DNA of 64,000 nt. It comes from Mycolicibacterium vinylchloridicum. Lineage in GTDB: Bacteria; Actinomycetota; Actinomycetes; Mycobacteriales; Mycobacteriaceae. Location of the stretch: assembly GCF_013404075.1 (NCBI RefSeq), contig NZ_JACBJQ010000009.1, forward strand, positions 1 to 64,000, read 5' to 3'. A program made the position numbers and the translations under genes. Positions 37,528 to 48,260 of this stretch are shown here, one piece after another. Within the stretch, counting starts at the first letter, position 1; the number at the start of each line of letters is the position of its first letter. The notes beneath the pieces are model-generated. The model did no database searches. It was not told where the DNA came from and worked only from the letters and a program-made list of their open reading frames with translations.

Positions 37528-38394
37528 TCAGAGTGGAAATTCGATGGCGGTGAGCTGCTCCGATAGCCTCCACAGCGCTTTCGCGGTGCTCTGGTTGCTG
37601 GCCAGCGGACTGCGCGGTGACTGCCCGGTCGGACCGCGCATGGCGAATTTGGGGCCGATGAAGCTGTTGCCCGGCAGGTCCTGGCTGGCCGCATACAGCG
37701 TCTGGCGGGCGCCGAAATCGGCGCTGGTGGCGAAGATCGCGTTGCCGGCGTCCCAGATCTTGGTGCCCATCCGGTTGCCGGTCTGGCCCTGCAGGTTGGT
37801 GGCCGAGTAGCCGGGGTGCGCGGCGTGCGACCTGATCGTCGAGCCGGCGGCGTCGAGCCGCTTCTGCAATTCACTGGTGAACAGCAGGTTGGCCAGCTTG
37901 GACTGCCCGTAGGCCAGCCACGCCGAGTACGGCCGGGCCTTCCAGTTGAGGTCCTTGAGGCTGATCTTGCCCAGCAGGTGCATGAACGAGGACACCGTGA
38001 CCACCCGGTCGGTCACCTTGGGCAGCAGCAGGTTGGTCAGCGCGAAGTGGCCGAGGTGGTTGGTGCCGATCTGGCTCTCGAAACCGTCCTTGGTGACGGC
38101 GTAGGGGACGGCCATGATGCCGGCGTTGTTGATCAGCACGTCGACGCTGCCCACACCGGAGGCGAACTCTGTGATCGAGGCCAGGTCCTGCAGATCGAGG
38201 CTGCGCACCTCGACGTCTCCGGTCATGGTCGCGGCGGCTTCGGCGCCCTTGGTCTCGTTGCGGCACGCCAGGATGACGTGCCCGCCGACGCGGGCGAGCT
38301 CGCGCGCGGTGACCAGACCCAATCCGCTGTTGGCTCCGGTCACGATCACGGTACGTCCGGCGAACGACGGCAACTCCGCAGCGGTCCAACTCAT
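37528..38394 (-). CDS. Short-chain dehydrogenase/reductase
   Basis: A 288-residue Rossmann-fold oxidoreductase. It shows the cofactor motif TGANSGLG near residue 20, LINNAG near residue 88, catalytic Ser in VVTVSSFMH and YGQSK (Tyr and Lys). The sequence resembles the mycobacterial group annotated as retinol dehydrogenase-like or protochlorophyllide-reductase-like enzymes. The cofactor is probably NADP(H), from the ACRN after the second strand. The substrate is unknown. The ATG at 38394 is chosen; upstream codons give a low-complexity tail. It lies between lpqT and rplY on the same strand. Confidence 0.87.
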   Translation of the reverse strand: MSWTAAELPSFAGRTVIVTGANSGLGLVTARELARVGGHVILACRNETKGAEAAATMTGDVEVRSLDLQDLASITEFASGVGSVDVLINNAGIMAVPYAVTKDGFESQIGTNHLGHFALTNLLLPKVTDRVVTVSSFMHLLGKISLKDLNWKARPYSAWLAYGQSKLANLLFTSELQKRLDAAGSTIRSHAAHPGYSATNLQGQTGNRMGTKIWDAGNAIFATSADFGARQTLYAASQDLPGNSFIGPKFAMRGPTGQSPRSPLASNQSTAKALWRLSEQLTAIEFPL

Positions 38395-38471
38395 GGCGAC
38401 CACTCTAGGGGGCTGACGATGCGGCGCAGCGAAGCGAGCCGCTGAGGAGGCCGCCAAATCGGGTCTGAGTT

Positions 38472-39125
38472 CTACTTCAGCTTGACCGAGAAGCTCTTGA
38501 TGATCGCCTCGACATCACCGGCTTCGGTGACGGTCTGGTCAGCCGCCGTCGTCACCGAGAACAGCACCAGATAGCGCTGGAAGTCCGGGGTCACCGGGAT
38601 CACCACGCGGCGGTAGGTGTGCAGCCGTTTGCTGTCGGTGTCGTAGCTGCCCTCGATCATTGAAGACGGGAATCCGTCGAAGTCGGCGGTGGAGGCGTTG
38701 AGTTTGGTGAAGTTCTTCGACTTTTCGGCGTCGACGTTGGCGTGCCCGAGCGCCTCGCCGACGTCGAAGTTGCCGGACAGCTTCAACACCACCACCGTCG
38801 CCATCGAGTCGGTGCCCGCTTTCGCGATGACTTCGGTGCCGGGGGAGAAGTTCGTCTTGGCGGGCCGGATCCAGCCCGGCGGCGCCACGAGCGTCACGGT
38901 GATCCCGGTGAGCTTGTCGAGTGGAACCTGCTCGCCGACGACCTGGTGGCCGTAGAGGAATTCGACGATCGGCTGCGGAGCGTCGGTAGAAGAGGGCGCC
39001 GCCGTCGCGGATGACGAGGTCGTGGCCGGCGTTGACCACACCGATGAGTAGTCCGGCGGCTTCGATCCGCACGCCGCCGCGGTCATGGCCAGCGTGAGGA
39101 GAAGGGCTGCGCTAGGCGCTTTCAC
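38472..39125 (-). CDS. lpqT: Lipoprotein LpqT
   Basis: A 217-residue lipoprotein with lipobox TAAAC (Cys19), a Ser/Thr/Ala-rich linker and a mature domain of the LpqN/LpqT family (PLDKLTGITVTLVAPPGW, DGFPSSMIEGSY, and the final AIIKSFSVKLK). It is the orthologue of Rv1016c by position and sequence; lpqT of M. tuberculosis has been reported to dampen TLR2 signalling. The GTG at 39125 overlaps the arsC stop (GTGA). A GCGAAGCGA-containing repeat region follows its stop (38395-38471) without a clear terminator. Confidence 0.88.
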   Translation of the reverse strand: MKAPSAALLLTLAMTAAACGSKPPDYSSVWSTPATTSSSATAAPSSTDAPQPIVEFLYGHQVVGEQVPLDKLTGITVTLVAPPGWIRPAKTNFSPGTEVIAKAGTDSMATVVVLKLSGNFDVGEALGHANVDAEKSKNFTKLNASTADFDGFPSSMIEGSYDTDSKRLHTYRRVVIPVTPDFQRYLVLFSVTTAADQTVTEAGDVEAIIKSFSVKLK

Positions 39126-39463
39126 AGAATTTCGTGTACCGATTCGATCGGCCGGGCCAGGCGGGTGCCTTTCGGTGTCACCACGAACGGCCGCTCGATG
39201 AGGATCGGATTGGCCGCCATGGCGTCGAGCAGTTCGTCGTCGCCGGCGTCGGCAAGGTTGAGCTCGGAGTAAAGCGATTCCCGCTTGCGGACGGCCGTGC
39301 GAACATCGATACCGGCGTCGGCGATGAGTTTGGCGATCTCGGCGCGTGACGGCGGCGTCTTCAGGTACTCGACGACCTTCGGCTCAATACCGTTGTCGCG
39401 CAACAAGTCCAGAGTCTTGCGGGAGGTGCTGCAGCGGGGGTTGTGATAGATCGTGCTGGACAA
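39122..39463 (-). CDS. arsC: ArsC-family arsenate reductase (glutaredoxin type)
   Basis: A 113-residue thioredoxin-fold protein of the ArsC/Spx superfamily. The active-site Cys is in YHNPRCSTSRKTLDLL near residue 12, and the anion-binding Arg residues of ArsC lie later (RPFVVTPKGTRLARP). This fits arsenate reductase rather than Spx, which has a CxxC motif. The gene starts directly at the prs stop boundary (no gap) and overlaps lpqT. Housekeeping location suggests a general, not arsenic-operon, role. Confidence 0.85.
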   Translation of the reverse strand: MSSTIYHNPRCSTSRKTLDLLRDNGIEPKVVEYLKTPPSRAEIAKLIADAGIDVRTAVRKRESLYSELNLADAGDDELLDAMAANPILIERPFVVTPKGTRLARPIESVHEIL

Positions 39464-40444
39464 CTACGCGTCCCCGTCGAAAAGGCCTGTCACCGAACCG
39501 TTTTCGAAGACGGCGCGGATCGTGCTGGCCAGCAGCGGGGCGATGGACAGCACCGTCAGTTGCGGGAACCGCTTGGACTCGTCGATCGGCAGCGTGTTGG
39601 TGACGATCACCTCGCGCGCGCCGCTGTCGGCGAGGCGCTCGCGCGCCGGATCGGACAGCACGCCGTGGGTGGCGGCGATGATGACGTCCTTGGCGCCGTC
39701 GTCGTGCAGCAGCTTGACCGCGCCGGCGATGGTGCCGCCGGTGTCGATCATGTCGTCGGTCAGCACGCAGGTCTTGCCCGCGACGTCACCGACGACCCGG
39801 TTGGACTTCACCTGGTTGGGGACCTTCGGGTCGCGGGTCTTGTGGATGAACGCCAGTGGCGTGCCGCCCAGTGCATCGGCCCACTTCTCGGCGACGCGCA
39901 CCCGGCCGGAGTCTGGCGAGACCACCACGACGTTCTCGCAGTTGTAGTTGTCCCTGATGTAGCCGGTCAGCAGGGGCTGAGCTCGCATGTGGTCGACCGG
40001 CCCGTCGAAGAAGCCCTGGATCTGATCGGTGTGCAGGTCGACGGTGACGATGCGGTCGGCGCCCGCGGTCTTGTAGAGGTCGGCGACCAGGCGCGCCGAG
40101 ATGGGCTCGCGGCCGCGGTGCTTCTTGTCCTGTCGGGCATAGGGATAGAAGGGCAGGATCGCGGTGATCCGCTTGGCGCTGCCGCGCTTGAGCGCATCGA
40201 TCATGATCAGCTGTTCCATCAGCCACTTGTTCAGCGGCGCGGGATGGGACTGCAGGACGAAAGCGTCGCAGCCACGCACCGATTCATCGAAGCGGACGAA
40301 GATCTCGCCGTTGGCGAAGTCTCGTGCGGTCTGCGCGGTGACCTGGACGTCGAGCTCTTTGGCGACCTGATCGGCCAGCTCCGGGTGCGCGCGACCCGAG
40401 AAGAGCATCAGATTTTTGCGGTTGTCGGTCCAGTCCGTGCCCAC
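39464..40444 (-). CDS. prs: Ribose-phosphate pyrophosphokinase
   Basis: A 326-residue enzyme making PRPP from ribose 5-phosphate and ATP for purine, pyrimidine, histidine, tryptophan and decaprenyl-phosphoarabinose synthesis. It shows VDLHTDQIQGFFDGPVDH, VVSPDSGRVRVAE, and the PRPP loop VLTDDMIDTGGTIAGA. It is the orthologue of Rv1017c. It follows glmU (94-base gap) and precedes arsC with no gap. The substrates feed cell-wall arabinan, linking it to glmU nearby. Confidence 0.96.
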   Translation of the reverse strand: MGTDWTDNRKNLMLFSGRAHPELADQVAKELDVQVTAQTARDFANGEIFVRFDESVRGCDAFVLQSHPAPLNKWLMEQLIMIDALKRGSAKRITAILPFYPYARQDKKHRGREPISARLVADLYKTAGADRIVTVDLHTDQIQGFFDGPVDHMRAQPLLTGYIRDNYNCENVVVVSPDSGRVRVAEKWADALGGTPLAFIHKTRDPKVPNQVKSNRVVGDVAGKTCVLTDDMIDTGGTIAGAVKLLHDDGAKDVIIAATHGVLSDPARERLADSGAREVIVTNTLPIDESKRFPQLTVLSIAPLLASTIRAVFENGSVTGLFDGDA

Positions 40445-40538
40445 TGTGTGCTGCCCTTGCCGGTCGGAGGTCGATACGGGGCAATCGTACGGTGCTACGT
40501 CCCCGGGTTACCAAAAAGGCAACATCTGGCGACGTCCA

Positions 40539-42002
40539 TCACTGCGCGGCGCCGTCCGATTCGCCGCGCTTGGCCTTGGCGGCGGCCTGCGCCGCGGCAC
40601 TGCCGGGCCGCTTGCGCTGCACCCAGTCCTCGATATTGCGTTGCGGTCCGGCCGACACGGCGAGCGCACCGGGCGGCACATCGTCGCGCAACACCGTGCC
40701 GGCGCCCGTGTAGGCGCCGTCGCCGACGGTGACCGGGGCGACGAACATGGTGTCGGAGCCGGTGCGCACGTGCGAGCCGATGGTGGTGCGGCTCTTGTTC
40801 TCGCCGTCGTAGTTGACGAACACACTGGACGCACCGATGTTGCTGTGCTCGCCGATATCGGCGTCGCCCACGTACGTCAGGTGCGGAACCTTGGTGCCGG
40901 CCCCGATCACGGCGTTCTTGGTCTCGACGAACGTCCCCAGCTTGCCGGCCACCCCCAGTTCGGTGCCGGGCCGCAGGAACGTGAACGGCCCGACCGTCGC
41001 CCGATCGCCGATCACCGATTGGCTGCCGTGGGTGCGGATCACCGAGGCTTCGTCGCCGACGCTGACATCGGTGAGCGTGGTGTCCGGCCCGATCTCGCAG
41101 CGGGCGCCGATCGCGGTGGCGCCCAGCAGCTGGGTGCCGGGCCGGATGACGGTGTCGCGGCCGACGGTGACGTCGACGTCGATCCAGGTGCTCGTCGGGT
41201 CGATGACGGTGACGCCCGCGCGCTGGTGGGCGGCGACCACCCGACGGTTGAGTTCGCGGGCGAGGTCGGACAGCTGCACCCGGTCGTTGACCCCGGCGAC
41301 CAGCGCCGCGTCGTCGACGTGCTTGGCGTGCACCACCCGATGGGCCTCGCGCAGGATCGAGATGACGTCGGTCAGGTAGAGCTCGTGCTGGGCGTTGTCG
41401 GAGGACAGCCGGCTCAGGGCCGAGCGCAGCTCGGCGATGTCGAAGGCGTAGACGCCGGCGTTGACCTCGCGGATGGCGCGCTGCTGCGGGGTGGCGTCGG
41501 TCTCCTCGACGATCGCGATGACCTCGCCGTCCTGGGTGCGCAGCACCCGGCCGTAGCCGGTCGAGTTGGGCAGCGTCGTGGTCACGATGGTCGCCGCCGC
41601 GTGCTGGCCGCGATGGATGGCGATCAGCTCGGCCAGCGTCTCGGCGTCCAGCAGGGGTACGTCACCCGACGTCACGACGACGGTGCCGGCGAAATCGTCG
41701 GGCAGCCCGGACAGGCCGCACAGCACCGCGTGACCGGTCCCCAGCTGCTCGTCCTGGATCGCGACCTCGATGGTGCGGCCCAGTTTCTCGGCCAGTCCGG
41801 CCACCACCGGCGCAATGCGCTCGCGATCCTTGCCGAGGACCGCGACCAGATGCTGGGGAGCGACCTTGGCCACCGCGTGCAGAGCGTGGGAGAGCATGCT
41901 GCGCCCGCCGAGGGTGTGCAGCACCTTGGGGGTGTCCGAACGCATGCGGGTCCCGGCACCTGCGGCGAGAACCAATACAGCCGCGTCGGTATGAGTGGTC
42001 AC
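40539..42002 (-). CDS. glmU: Bifunctional UDP-GlcNAc pyrophosphorylase / glucosamine-1-phosphate acetyltransferase
   Basis: A 487-residue enzyme making UDP-N-acetylglucosamine. The N-terminal uridyltransferase (about 1-230) has [18 protein letters not shown]; the C-terminal left-handed beta-helix acetyltransferase (about 250-460) shows hexapeptide repeats, [14 protein letters not shown] and [13 protein letters not shown]. It is the orthologue of Rv1018c. The GTG at 42002 is chosen because GGAGG lies 5 bases upstream; TTG/ATG codons further upstream would put that site inside the gene. It starts 19 bases after the tRNA-Gln gene on the same strand, so the two may share a transcript. Confidence 0.95.
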   Translation of the reverse strand: MTTHTDAAVLVLAAGAGTRMRSDTPKVLHTLGGRSMLSHALHAVAKVAPQHLVAVLGKDRERIAPVVAGLAEKLGRTIEVAIQDEQLGTGHAVLCGLSGLPDDFAGTVVVTSGDVPLLDAETLAELIAIHRGQHAAATIVTTTLPNSTGYGRVLRTQDGEVIAIVEETDATPQQRAIREVNAGVYAFDIAELRSALSRLSSDNAQHELYLTDVISILREAHRVVHAKHVDDAALVAGVNDRVQLSDLARELNRRVVAAHQRAGVTVIDPTSTWIDVDVTVGRDTVIRPGTQLLGATAIGARCEIGPDTTLTDVSVGDEASVIRTHGSQSVIGDRATVGPFTFLRPGTELGVAGKLGTFVETKNAVIGAGTKVPHLTYVGDADIGEHSNIGASSVFVNYDGENKSRTTIGSHVRTGSDTMFVAPVTVGDGAYTGAGTVLRDDVPPGALAVSAGPQRNIEDWVQRKRPGSAAAQAAAKAKRGESDGAAQ

Positions 42003-42021
42003 CTGGACCTCCATCAATATG

Positions 42022-42093
42022 CTCCGTCGCCAGGACTCGAACCTGAACTATCTGAACCAAAATCAGAGGTGCTGCCGATTACACCACGACGGA
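42022..42093 (-). tRNA. glnT: tRNA-Gln (anticodon TTG)
   Basis: A 72-base cloverleaf on the minus strand. The acceptor arms are TCCGTCG and CGACGGA with discriminator G; the anticodon arm is CTCTGA-TTTTGGT-TCAGAT with anticodon TTG reading CAA; the T arm contains GGTTCGAGTCC. The 3' CCA is not encoded. The position between glmU and a TetR gene is the same as glnT in M. tuberculosis. Confidence 0.95.
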
Positions 42094-42121
42094 CTGGCCG
42101 AAATGTCCGCCTGAGACTCTA

Positions 42122-42781
42122 GTGCAAACGGCTACGCTCAACCCCGTGGCAGCACCGGAGAAGGAGCCGAAGGCACCGCGCGCGCGGATGACCGGCACCG
42201 AGCGCCGCCGCCAGCTGATCGACGTGGCCCGCACGCTGTTCGCCGAACGCGGTTACGAAGGCACCTCGATCGAGGAGATCGCCCAGCGCGCCAACGTCTC
42301 CAAACCCGTCGTCTACGAGCATTTCGGCGGCAAAGAAGGCCTCTACGCCGTGGTCGTCGACCGCGAGATGTCGGCCCTGCTCGACGGCATCACGTCGTCG
42401 CTGACCAACAACCGATCCCGGGTGCGGGTCGAGCGCGTGGCATTGGCCCTGCTGACCTACGTCGAGGAACGTACCGACGGCTTCCGCATCCTGATCCGCG
42501 ACTCACCCGCTGCGATCAGCACCGGCACCTACTCGAGCCTGCTCAACGACGCGGTCGGCCAGGTGTCCTCCATCCTGGCCGGTGACTTCGCCCGCCGCGG
42601 ACTCGACCCCGGGCTGGCGCCGCTGTATGCCCAGGCCCTGGTCGGTTCGGTGTCGATGACCGCGCAATGGTGGCTGGACACCCGAGAGCCCAAGAAGGAG
42701 ATGGTCGCCGCCCATCTGGTGAACCTGATGTGGAACGGGCTGACCCATCTGGAGGCCGATCCGCAGTTGGAGGGCGAATAG
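42122..42781 (+). CDS. TetR-family transcriptional regulator
   Basis: A 219-residue regulator. The N-terminal helix-turn-helix (about 25-72: RRQLIDVARTLFAERGYEGTSIEEIAQRANVSKPVVYEHFGGKEGLY) is typical TetR; the C-terminal helical domain binds an unknown ligand. It is in the position of Rv1019. The start is uncertain: GTG at 42122 or GTG at 42146. It is divergent from the tRNA-Gln/glmU unit and could control nearby genes. Confidence 0.88.
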   Translation: MQTATLNPVAAPEKEPKAPRARMTGTERRRQLIDVARTLFAERGYEGTSIEEIAQRANVSKPVVYEHFGGKEGLYAVVVDREMSALLDGITSSLTNNRSRVRVERVALALLTYVEERTDGFRILIRDSPAAISTGTYSSLLNDAVGQVSSILAGDFARRGLDPGLAPLYAQALVGSVSMTAQWWLDTREPKKEMVAAHLVNLMWNGLTHLEADPQLEGE

Positions 42782-42854
42782 CAGCGCACACCTGCGATAA
42801 TGCTGTGAAACGTCGCACAAGACTGTCGGGGGCTGACAGTGAGGAGACGACGCG

Positions 42855-43382
42855 GTGGTCGGCGGTGGCGAGATTTTCGACCAGATCAGTGCTCGGCTGA
42901 CGGCCGCCGAGCACCTCGAGGACGTGCAGCAGGTGGTCAAGGTTGCCGCGCGCGAGCTCGCCGGTGCGCATGGCGCGACCTTCGTGCTGCTGGACCACGA
43001 TATGTGTTACTACGCGGACGAGGATTCGATGAGCCCGCTGTGGAAGGGGCAGCGTTTCCCGGTGTCGGACTGCATCAGCGGTTGGGCGATGATCCACCGG
43101 ACGGCGGTGTCGATCGCCGACACCCGGCGCGATGAACGCATCCCGCAGGAGGCCTATCGGCCGACCTTCGTGCGCAGCCTGGTCATGGTGCCCATGCTCG
43201 GGCCCGATCCGCTGGGGGCGATCGGGGTGTATTGGGCGCGGCCGGGCCAGCCGGACGCAGGCGTCGTTGCGGCGCTTGCGCGTCTGGCGGGCCTCGCGGT
43301 GGCGGCGCTGCACCGGTTCCCTGAAGGCATTCCGGACCCCGGCTTCACGGTCGCCGCCCTCGGGGCCGCCGGCGGCGACTGA
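42855..43382 (+). CDS. GAF-domain protein
   Basis: A 175-residue protein consisting of one GAF domain (about 10-150): LEDVQQVVKVAARELAGAHGATFVLLD, the FPVSDCISGWAMIHRTAVSIADTR core and VRSLVMVPM strand. GAF domains bind cyclic nucleotides, haem or small aromatics, or sense redox. No output domain is attached, so it might act on a partner kinase or regulator. The start is GTG at 42855. It lies 73 bases after the TetR gene and 85 bases before mfd. Its function is unknown. Confidence 0.75.
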   Translation: MVGGGEIFDQISARLTAAEHLEDVQQVVKVAARELAGAHGATFVLLDHDMCYYADEDSMSPLWKGQRFPVSDCISGWAMIHRTAVSIADTRRDERIPQEAYRPTFVRSLVMVPMLGPDPLGAIGVYWARPGQPDAGVVAALARLAGLAVAALHRFPEGIPDPGFTVAALGAAGGD

Positions 43383-43467
43383 ACCGGCCGCGACCTGCGT
43401 CACAGCGGACGGACGAATCGCGGCCCGCCGCAACGCCTTCGGTGGTCTTGCCTAGGATGGGGGGATC

Positions 43468-46400
43468 ATGACCGCACCGGGGCACCCGCATGTCCAGACC
43501 CCGCTGGCGGGGCTGGTCGATTTGGCGCTCACGGCGCCGGCTTTCGTCGAACTCGCCCAGCGCGCCGTGGAGCGTCCCGAAGAACTCACCCTGGTCGGGC
43601 CGTCCAGCGCGCAGTTGTACACCGCCTGCGCGCTGGCCCGCGGCGGCCCGCTGCTGGTGGTGACCGCCACCGGCCGGGAGTCCGACGACCTGACCGCCGA
43701 ACTACGCGGCGTCTTCGGCGACGCGGCCGTGATGTTTCCGTCCTGGGAAACGTTGCCGCACGAACGGCTCTCACCCGGTGTGGACACCGTGGGCGCGCGA
43801 CTGATGGTGCTGTACCGGCTCGCTCACCCCGACGACGCCCGGCTGGGGCCGCCGTTGCGGGTGGTGGTGACGACCGCGCGTTCGCTGCTGCAGCCGATGG
43901 CGCCGGACCTGGCCGATATCGAGCCGGTGACGCTGCAGGTCGGCGCGGAGTTCGACTTCGAGGCGCTGGTCGCGCGGCTGGTCGAGCTGGCCTATACCCG
44001 CGTCGACATGGTCGGCAAGCGCGGTGAGTTCGCCGTCCGCGGCGGCATCCTCGATGTCTTTCCGCCGACCGCAGAGCATCCGGTCCGGGTGGAGTTCTGG
44101 GGGGACGAGGTCAGCGAAATCCGGATGTTCGCAGTCGCCGACCAGCGCTCGATCCCGGAGATCGATGTCGAGACCGTGGTCGCGGTGCCGTGCCGTGAAC
44201 TGCTGCTCACCGACGAGGTGCGGGCCCGCGCCGCCAAGCTCATCGAGACGCGCCCGCCAGACGACGACCACATCACCGGCAGCGTCGGGGAAATGTTGGT
44301 CAAGATCGCCGAAGGTATCCCGGTCGACGGGATGGAGGCGCTGCAGCCGGTGCTGCGGCCCGATGACCTCGCACTGCTGATCGATCACCTGCCCGCCGGC
44401 ACGCCGCTGTTGGTGTGCGACCCGGAGAAGGTGCGCACCCGCGCGGCCGACCTGATCAAGACCGGGCGAGAGTTCCTCGAGGCATCGTGGTCGGTCGCCG
44501 CGATCGGCGGTGACGCCCCGATCGACGTCGAGCAACTCGGCGGGTCCGGGTTCCGCGAGCTCGATGACGTCCGCGATGCGGCCCGGGCGAGCAACCGGCC
44601 GTGGTGGACGTTGAGCCAGCTCGCCGCGGAGAATGCCGTCGAACTCGACGTGCGCAGCGCGCCGTCGGCGCGCGGGCAGCAGAGCACGGTCGACGAGATC
44701 TTCGCGATGCTGCGTGCCCACGTACTCACCGGTGGACACGCCGCGGTTGTCGCGCCGGGCACCGGCACCGCGCACCGGGTCGTCGAGCAGCTCGGCGAAC
44801 GGGACACCCCCGCGGCCATGCTCGAACCCGGCCAGGCCCCCAAACCAGGCGTGGTCGGGGTGCTCAGGGGCCCACTGCACGACGGCATCATCGTGCCGGG
44901 CGCCAACCTCGTGGTCATCACCGAAACGGACCTGACGGGTAACCGGGCCGCCGCGCCCGAAGGCAAGCGGCTGGCCGCCAAGCGCCGCAACACCGTCGAC
45001 CCGCTGGCACTGACCGCCGGCGATCTGGTGGTGCATGACCAGCACGGGATCGGGCGGTTCGTCGAGATGGTCGAACGCACCATCGGCGGCGCGCGCCGCG
45101 AATACCTGGTCTTGGAGTATGCCTCCAGTAAGCGCGGGCAGGGCGCCGACAAGCTCTTCGTGCCGATGGACTCCCTGGACCAGCTGTCGCGCTACGTCGG
45201 CGGCCAGGAACCCAGCCTGAGCCGGCTCGGCGGCAGCGACTGGACCAACACAAAGACCAAGGCGCGCAAGGCGGTTCGCGAGATCGCCAGCGAACTGGTG
45301 TCGCTTTATGCCAAGCGGCAGGCCGCACCGGGGCACGCCTTCGGCCCGGACACCCCGTGGCAGGCGGAGATGGAAGATGCGTTCGGGTTCACCGAAACCG
45401 TCGACCAGCTGACCGCCATCCAAGAGGTCAAGGCCGATATGGAGAAGCCGATGCCGATGGACCGGGTGATCTGCGGTGACGTCGGCTACGGCAAGACCGA
45501 AATCGCGGTGCGGGCCGCGTTCAAGGCCGTCCAGGATGGCAAGCAGGTGGCGGTGCTGGTGCCCACCACGCTGCTGGCCGATCAGCACCTGCAGACCTTC
45601 ACCGCACGGATGGCCGGCTTCCCGGTGACCGTGAAAGGCCTGTCGCGGTTCACCGATCCCGCCGAGTCGCGCGCCGTGCTCGAGGGGATGGCCGACGGCA
45701 GCGTCGACATCGTGATCGGCACCCACCGGCTGCTGCAGACCGCCGTCCGCTGGAAAGATCTCGGGCTGGTGGTCGTCGACGAGGAACAGCGCTTCGGTGT
45801 CGAGCACAAGGAACACATCAAGAGCCTGCGCACCCACGTCGACGTGCTGACCATGAGCGCCACGCCGATCCCGCGAACCCTGGAGATGAGTCTGGCCGGT
45901 ATCCGGGAAATGTCGACCATCCTCACCCCGCCCGAGGAGCGCTATCCGGTGCTGACCTACGTCGGCGGGCACGACGACAAGCAGGTCGCCGCCGCACTGC
46001 GCCGCGAGTTGTTGCGTGACGGGCAGGTGTTCTACATCCACAACCGGGTCAGCAGCATCGACGCCGCCGCCGCCCGGATCCGGCAGTTGGTGCCCGAGGC
46101 GCGGGTGGTGGTCGCGCACGGCCAGATGCCCGAAGAGTTGTTGGAGCGCACCGTCGAAGGCTTCTGGAACCGCGAGTACGACATCCTGGTCTGCACCACG
46201 ATCGTCGAGACCGGACTGGACATCTCGAACGCCAACACCCTCATCGTCGAACGCGCCGACACCTTCGGCCTGTCCCAGCTGCACCAGTTGCGCGGGCGGG
46301 TGGGCCGTAGCCGCGAGCGCGGCTACGCCTATTTCCTGTATCCGAAGGAGATGCCGCTCACCGAGACCGCCTACGACCGGTTGGCCACCATAGCGCAGAA

Positions 46401-47127
46401 CAACGAACTCGGCGCTGGTATGGCAGTGGCGTTGAAGGACTTGGAGATTCGCGGTGCCGGCAACGTGCTCGGTGTCGAGCAGTCCGGTCACGTTGCCGGG
46501 GTCGGATTCGACCTGTATGTCCGGCTGGTGGGTGAGGCGGTCGAGGCGTACCGGGCGGCTGCCGACGGCAAGATGGTGACGACGGTCGAGGAACCCAAGG
46601 ATGTCCGCATCGATCTTCCGGTCGATGCCCACCTGCCGCCGGAGTACATCGCCAGCGACCGGCTGCGTCTGGAGGCCTACCGGCGGCTGGCCGCCGCTTC
46701 CGACGATGCGGGTATCGCCTCGGTGGTGGAGGAACTGACCGACCGCTACGGGCCGCTGCCCGAACCGGCTCAGCGCCTCCTGGCGGTGGCGCGGCTGCGC
46801 CTGCTGTGTCGCCGCTACGGGGTGACCGAGGTTTCCGCTACCGGAAGTGGTTCTGCCACAACGATTCGCGTGGCACCGCTCACGTTGCCCGATTCTGCGC
46901 AGCTGCGTCTGAAGCGGGTGTATCCCGGCGGTAGCTATCGGGCGACGACATCGACGGTGACGGTGCCGATCCCACGGACGGGCGGCGGGGTCGGCGCCCC
47001 GCGGATCCGGGACCTGGAACTGGTGCAGATGGTCGCCGATCTGCTTCTCGCACTTGACGGACAACCGCACGGCGAGCTTGATATAACGACCTTCACAGCC
47101 CCCGGCGCGCAGACGGGAGAGCGGTGA
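43468..47127 (+). CDS. mfd: Transcription-repair coupling factor Mfd
   Basis: A 1219-residue DNA translocase that removes RNA polymerase stalled at lesions and recruits UvrA. Domains in order: a UvrB-like region (about 20-380), a CarD-like RNA-polymerase-interaction domain (about 510-580; [14 protein letters not shown]), a superfamily 2 helicase core with Walker [16 protein letters not shown] (about 670), DEEQRFG (about 770), the translocation RecG-like motif, and a C-terminal regulatory domain (about 1050-1190). It is the orthologue of Rv1020. It overlaps mazG by 4 bases (GTGA). Confidence 0.96.
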   Translation: MTAPGHPHVQTPLAGLVDLALTAPAFVELAQRAVERPEELTLVGPSSAQLYTACALARGGPLLVVTATGRESDDLTAELRGVFGDAAVMFPSWETLPHERLSPGVDTVGARLMVLYRLAHPDDARLGPPLRVVVTTARSLLQPMAPDLADIEPVTLQVGAEFDFEALVARLVELAYTRVDMVGKRGEFAVRGGILDVFPPTAEHPVRVEFWGDEVSEIRMFAVADQRSIPEIDVETVVAVPCRELLLTDEVRARAAKLIETRPPDDDHITGSVGEMLVKIAEGIPVDGMEALQPVLRPDDLALLIDHLPAGTPLLVCDPEKVRTRAADLIKTGREFLEASWSVAAIGGDAPIDVEQLGGSGFRELDDVRDAARASNRPWWTLSQLAAENAVELDVRSAPSARGQQSTVDEIFAMLRAHVLTGGHAAVVAPGTGTAHRVVEQLGERDTPAAMLEPGQAPKPGVVGVLRGPLHDGIIVPGANLVVITETDLTGNRAAAPEGKRLAAKRRNTVDPLALTAGDLVVHDQHGIGRFVEMVERTIGGARREYLVLEYASSKRGQGADKLFVPMDSLDQLSRYVGGQEPSLSRLGGSDWTNTKTKARKAVREIASELVSLYAKRQAAPGHAFGPDTPWQAEMEDAFGFTETVDQLTAIQEVKADMEKPMPMDRVICGDVGYGKTEIAVRAAFKAVQDGKQVAVLVPTTLLADQHLQTFTARMAGFPVTVKGLSRFTDPAESRAVLEGMADGSVDIVIGTHRLLQTAVRWKDLGLVVVDEEQRFGVEHKEHIKSLRTHVDVLTMSATPIPRTLEMSLAGIREMSTILTPPEERYPVLTYVGGHDDKQVAAALRRELLRDGQVFYIHNRVSSIDAAAARIRQLVPEARVVVAHGQMPEELLERTVEGFWNREYDILVCTTIVETGLDISNANTLIVERADTFGLSQLHQLRGRVGRSRERGYAYFLYPKEMPLTETAYDRLATIAQNNELGAGMAVALKDLEIRGAGNVLGVEQSGHVAGVGFDLYVRLVGEAVEAYRAAADGKMVTTVEEPKDVRIDLPVDAHLPPEYIASDRLRLEAYRRLAAASDDAGIASVVEELTDRYGPLPEPAQRLLAVARLRLLCRRYGVTEVSATGSGSATTIRVAPLTLPDSAQLRLKRVYPGGSYRATTSTVTVPIPRTGGGVGAPRIRDLELVQMVADLLLALDGQPHGELDITTFTAPGAQTGER

Positions 47128-48260
47128 CAGTCATCCTGGTCGACCCGCGCCGTCCCTCGCTGGTGCCCGTCGAGGCGGTTGAACTGTTGACCGGCGACGT
47201 GCAGTACACCGAGGAGATGCCGGTCAAGGTGCCGTGGTCGTTGCCGTCGGCGCGGCCGGTGTCCACCGGTGAGGATGCTGCGGTGCTGTTGTCCTCTGAT
47301 CGGCAACACCCCGCGGTGCAGGCCCGGCTGATCGCAGGTGAGCGGCTGCTCGCCGCGCCCGAACCCCAGCCCGGTGAGCGGCTGGTCGACGCGGTGGCGA
47401 TCATGGACAGACTGCGCACCGCCGGCCCGTGGGAGAGCGAACAGACCCACGACTCGCTGCGTCGTTACCTGCTGGAGGAAACCTACGAGCTCTTCGACGC
47501 GGTGCGCGGCGGCGATCTTCACGAGCTGCGCGACGAGCTCGGAGATGTGTTGTTGCAGGTGCTGTTTCACGCGCGGATCGCCGAGGAGGCATCGCACCGA
47601 TCATTCAGTATCGATGACGTGGCCGACGCGCTGGTGCGCAAGCTCGGCAACCGGGTGCCCGCGGTGCTGGCCGGTGAGTCGATCTCGCTGGAAGACCAGC
47701 TGGCGCAGTGGGAAGAGCGCAAGGCTCTCGAGACCAGTAAGCGGGTGTCCTGCGTCGACGAGGTGCCGACCGGTCAGCCGGCACTGGCGTTGGCGCAGAA
47801 GGTGATTGCCCGGGTCCTGAACGCCGGCCTGCCGGTGGAGTTCATCCCCGCCTCGATGGTGACCGTCACCGTGGCGGCCGACAAAGACGCCGAAAACGAG
47901 CTGCGTACGTCAACTCTGGAGTTCATGGATACCGTGCGCGCCGTCGAAGGTGCGATCGCGGCGAACCGCCGCGATGCCGATCTGCCCAGCCAGCTCGATG
48001 TCGCCGCACCGCTGGGTGCGGTCAGCGCCGACGAGTGGCGCAGGCATTGGCCGGCCCAAATCGATGAGCCGGCCGCCGAACCCCTGGAATTGCCGCTGGT
48101 GCCCGAGGTGGTGTCGTCCGACGACGATCTGCTCGATGACGTCGACACCGTGCAGATAGATTCCGACGACGAGGAATTCGACGTTCCGGAGCTTGCTGTC
48201 GAGGGCGTCGACCTCATCGGGCCGCAGCCCGATCAGCCGAGCAGCGTCGAGCCCCAGTAG
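47124..48260 (+). CDS. mazG: Nucleoside triphosphate pyrophosphohydrolase MazG, with acidic C-terminal extension
   Basis: A 378-residue all-alpha NTP pyrophosphohydrolase that cleans damaged or excess (d)NTPs. The MazG metal-binding pattern is [12 protein letters not shown] with [20 protein letters not shown] near residues 115-155. The M. tuberculosis protein (Rv1021) is about 325 residues as I recall; here the extra C-terminal stretch (about 330-378) is very rich in Asp/Glu/Ser and probably disordered. The start GTG overlaps the mfd stop. The 3' end overlaps the convergent efeB by 28 bases. Confidence 0.92.
   Translation: MTVILVDPRRPSLVPVEAVELLTGDVQYTEEMPVKVPWSLPSARPVSTGEDAAVLLSSDRQHPAVQARLIAGERLLAAPEPQPGERLVDAVAIMDRLRTAGPWESEQTHDSLRRYLLEETYELFDAVRGGDLHELRDELGDVLLQVLFHARIAEEASHRSFSIDDVADALVRKLGNRVPAVLAGESISLEDQLAQWEERKALETSKRVSCVDEVPTGQPALALAQKVIARVLNAGLPVEFIPASMVTVTVAADKDAENELRTSTLEFMDTVRAVEGAIAANRRDADLPSQLDVAAPLGAVSADEWRRHWPAQIDEPAAEPLELPLVPEVVSSDDDLLDDVDTVQIDSDDEEFDVPELAVEGVDLIGPQPDQPSSVEPQ

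Noticed and set aside
38395..38471. Repeat-like GCGCAGCGAAGCGAGC between lpqT and the SDR gene, similar to 31037-31048
   Set aside because: Short GCGAAGCGA-type words are frequent in mycobacterial intergenic DNA; only two loose copies here, no defined repeat family.
43771..47070. A 1099-codon open frame antisense to mfd
   Set aside because: It runs inside the perfectly conserved mfd gene, has biased His/Asp/Gly composition typical of antisense frames in high-GC DNA and shows no domain.
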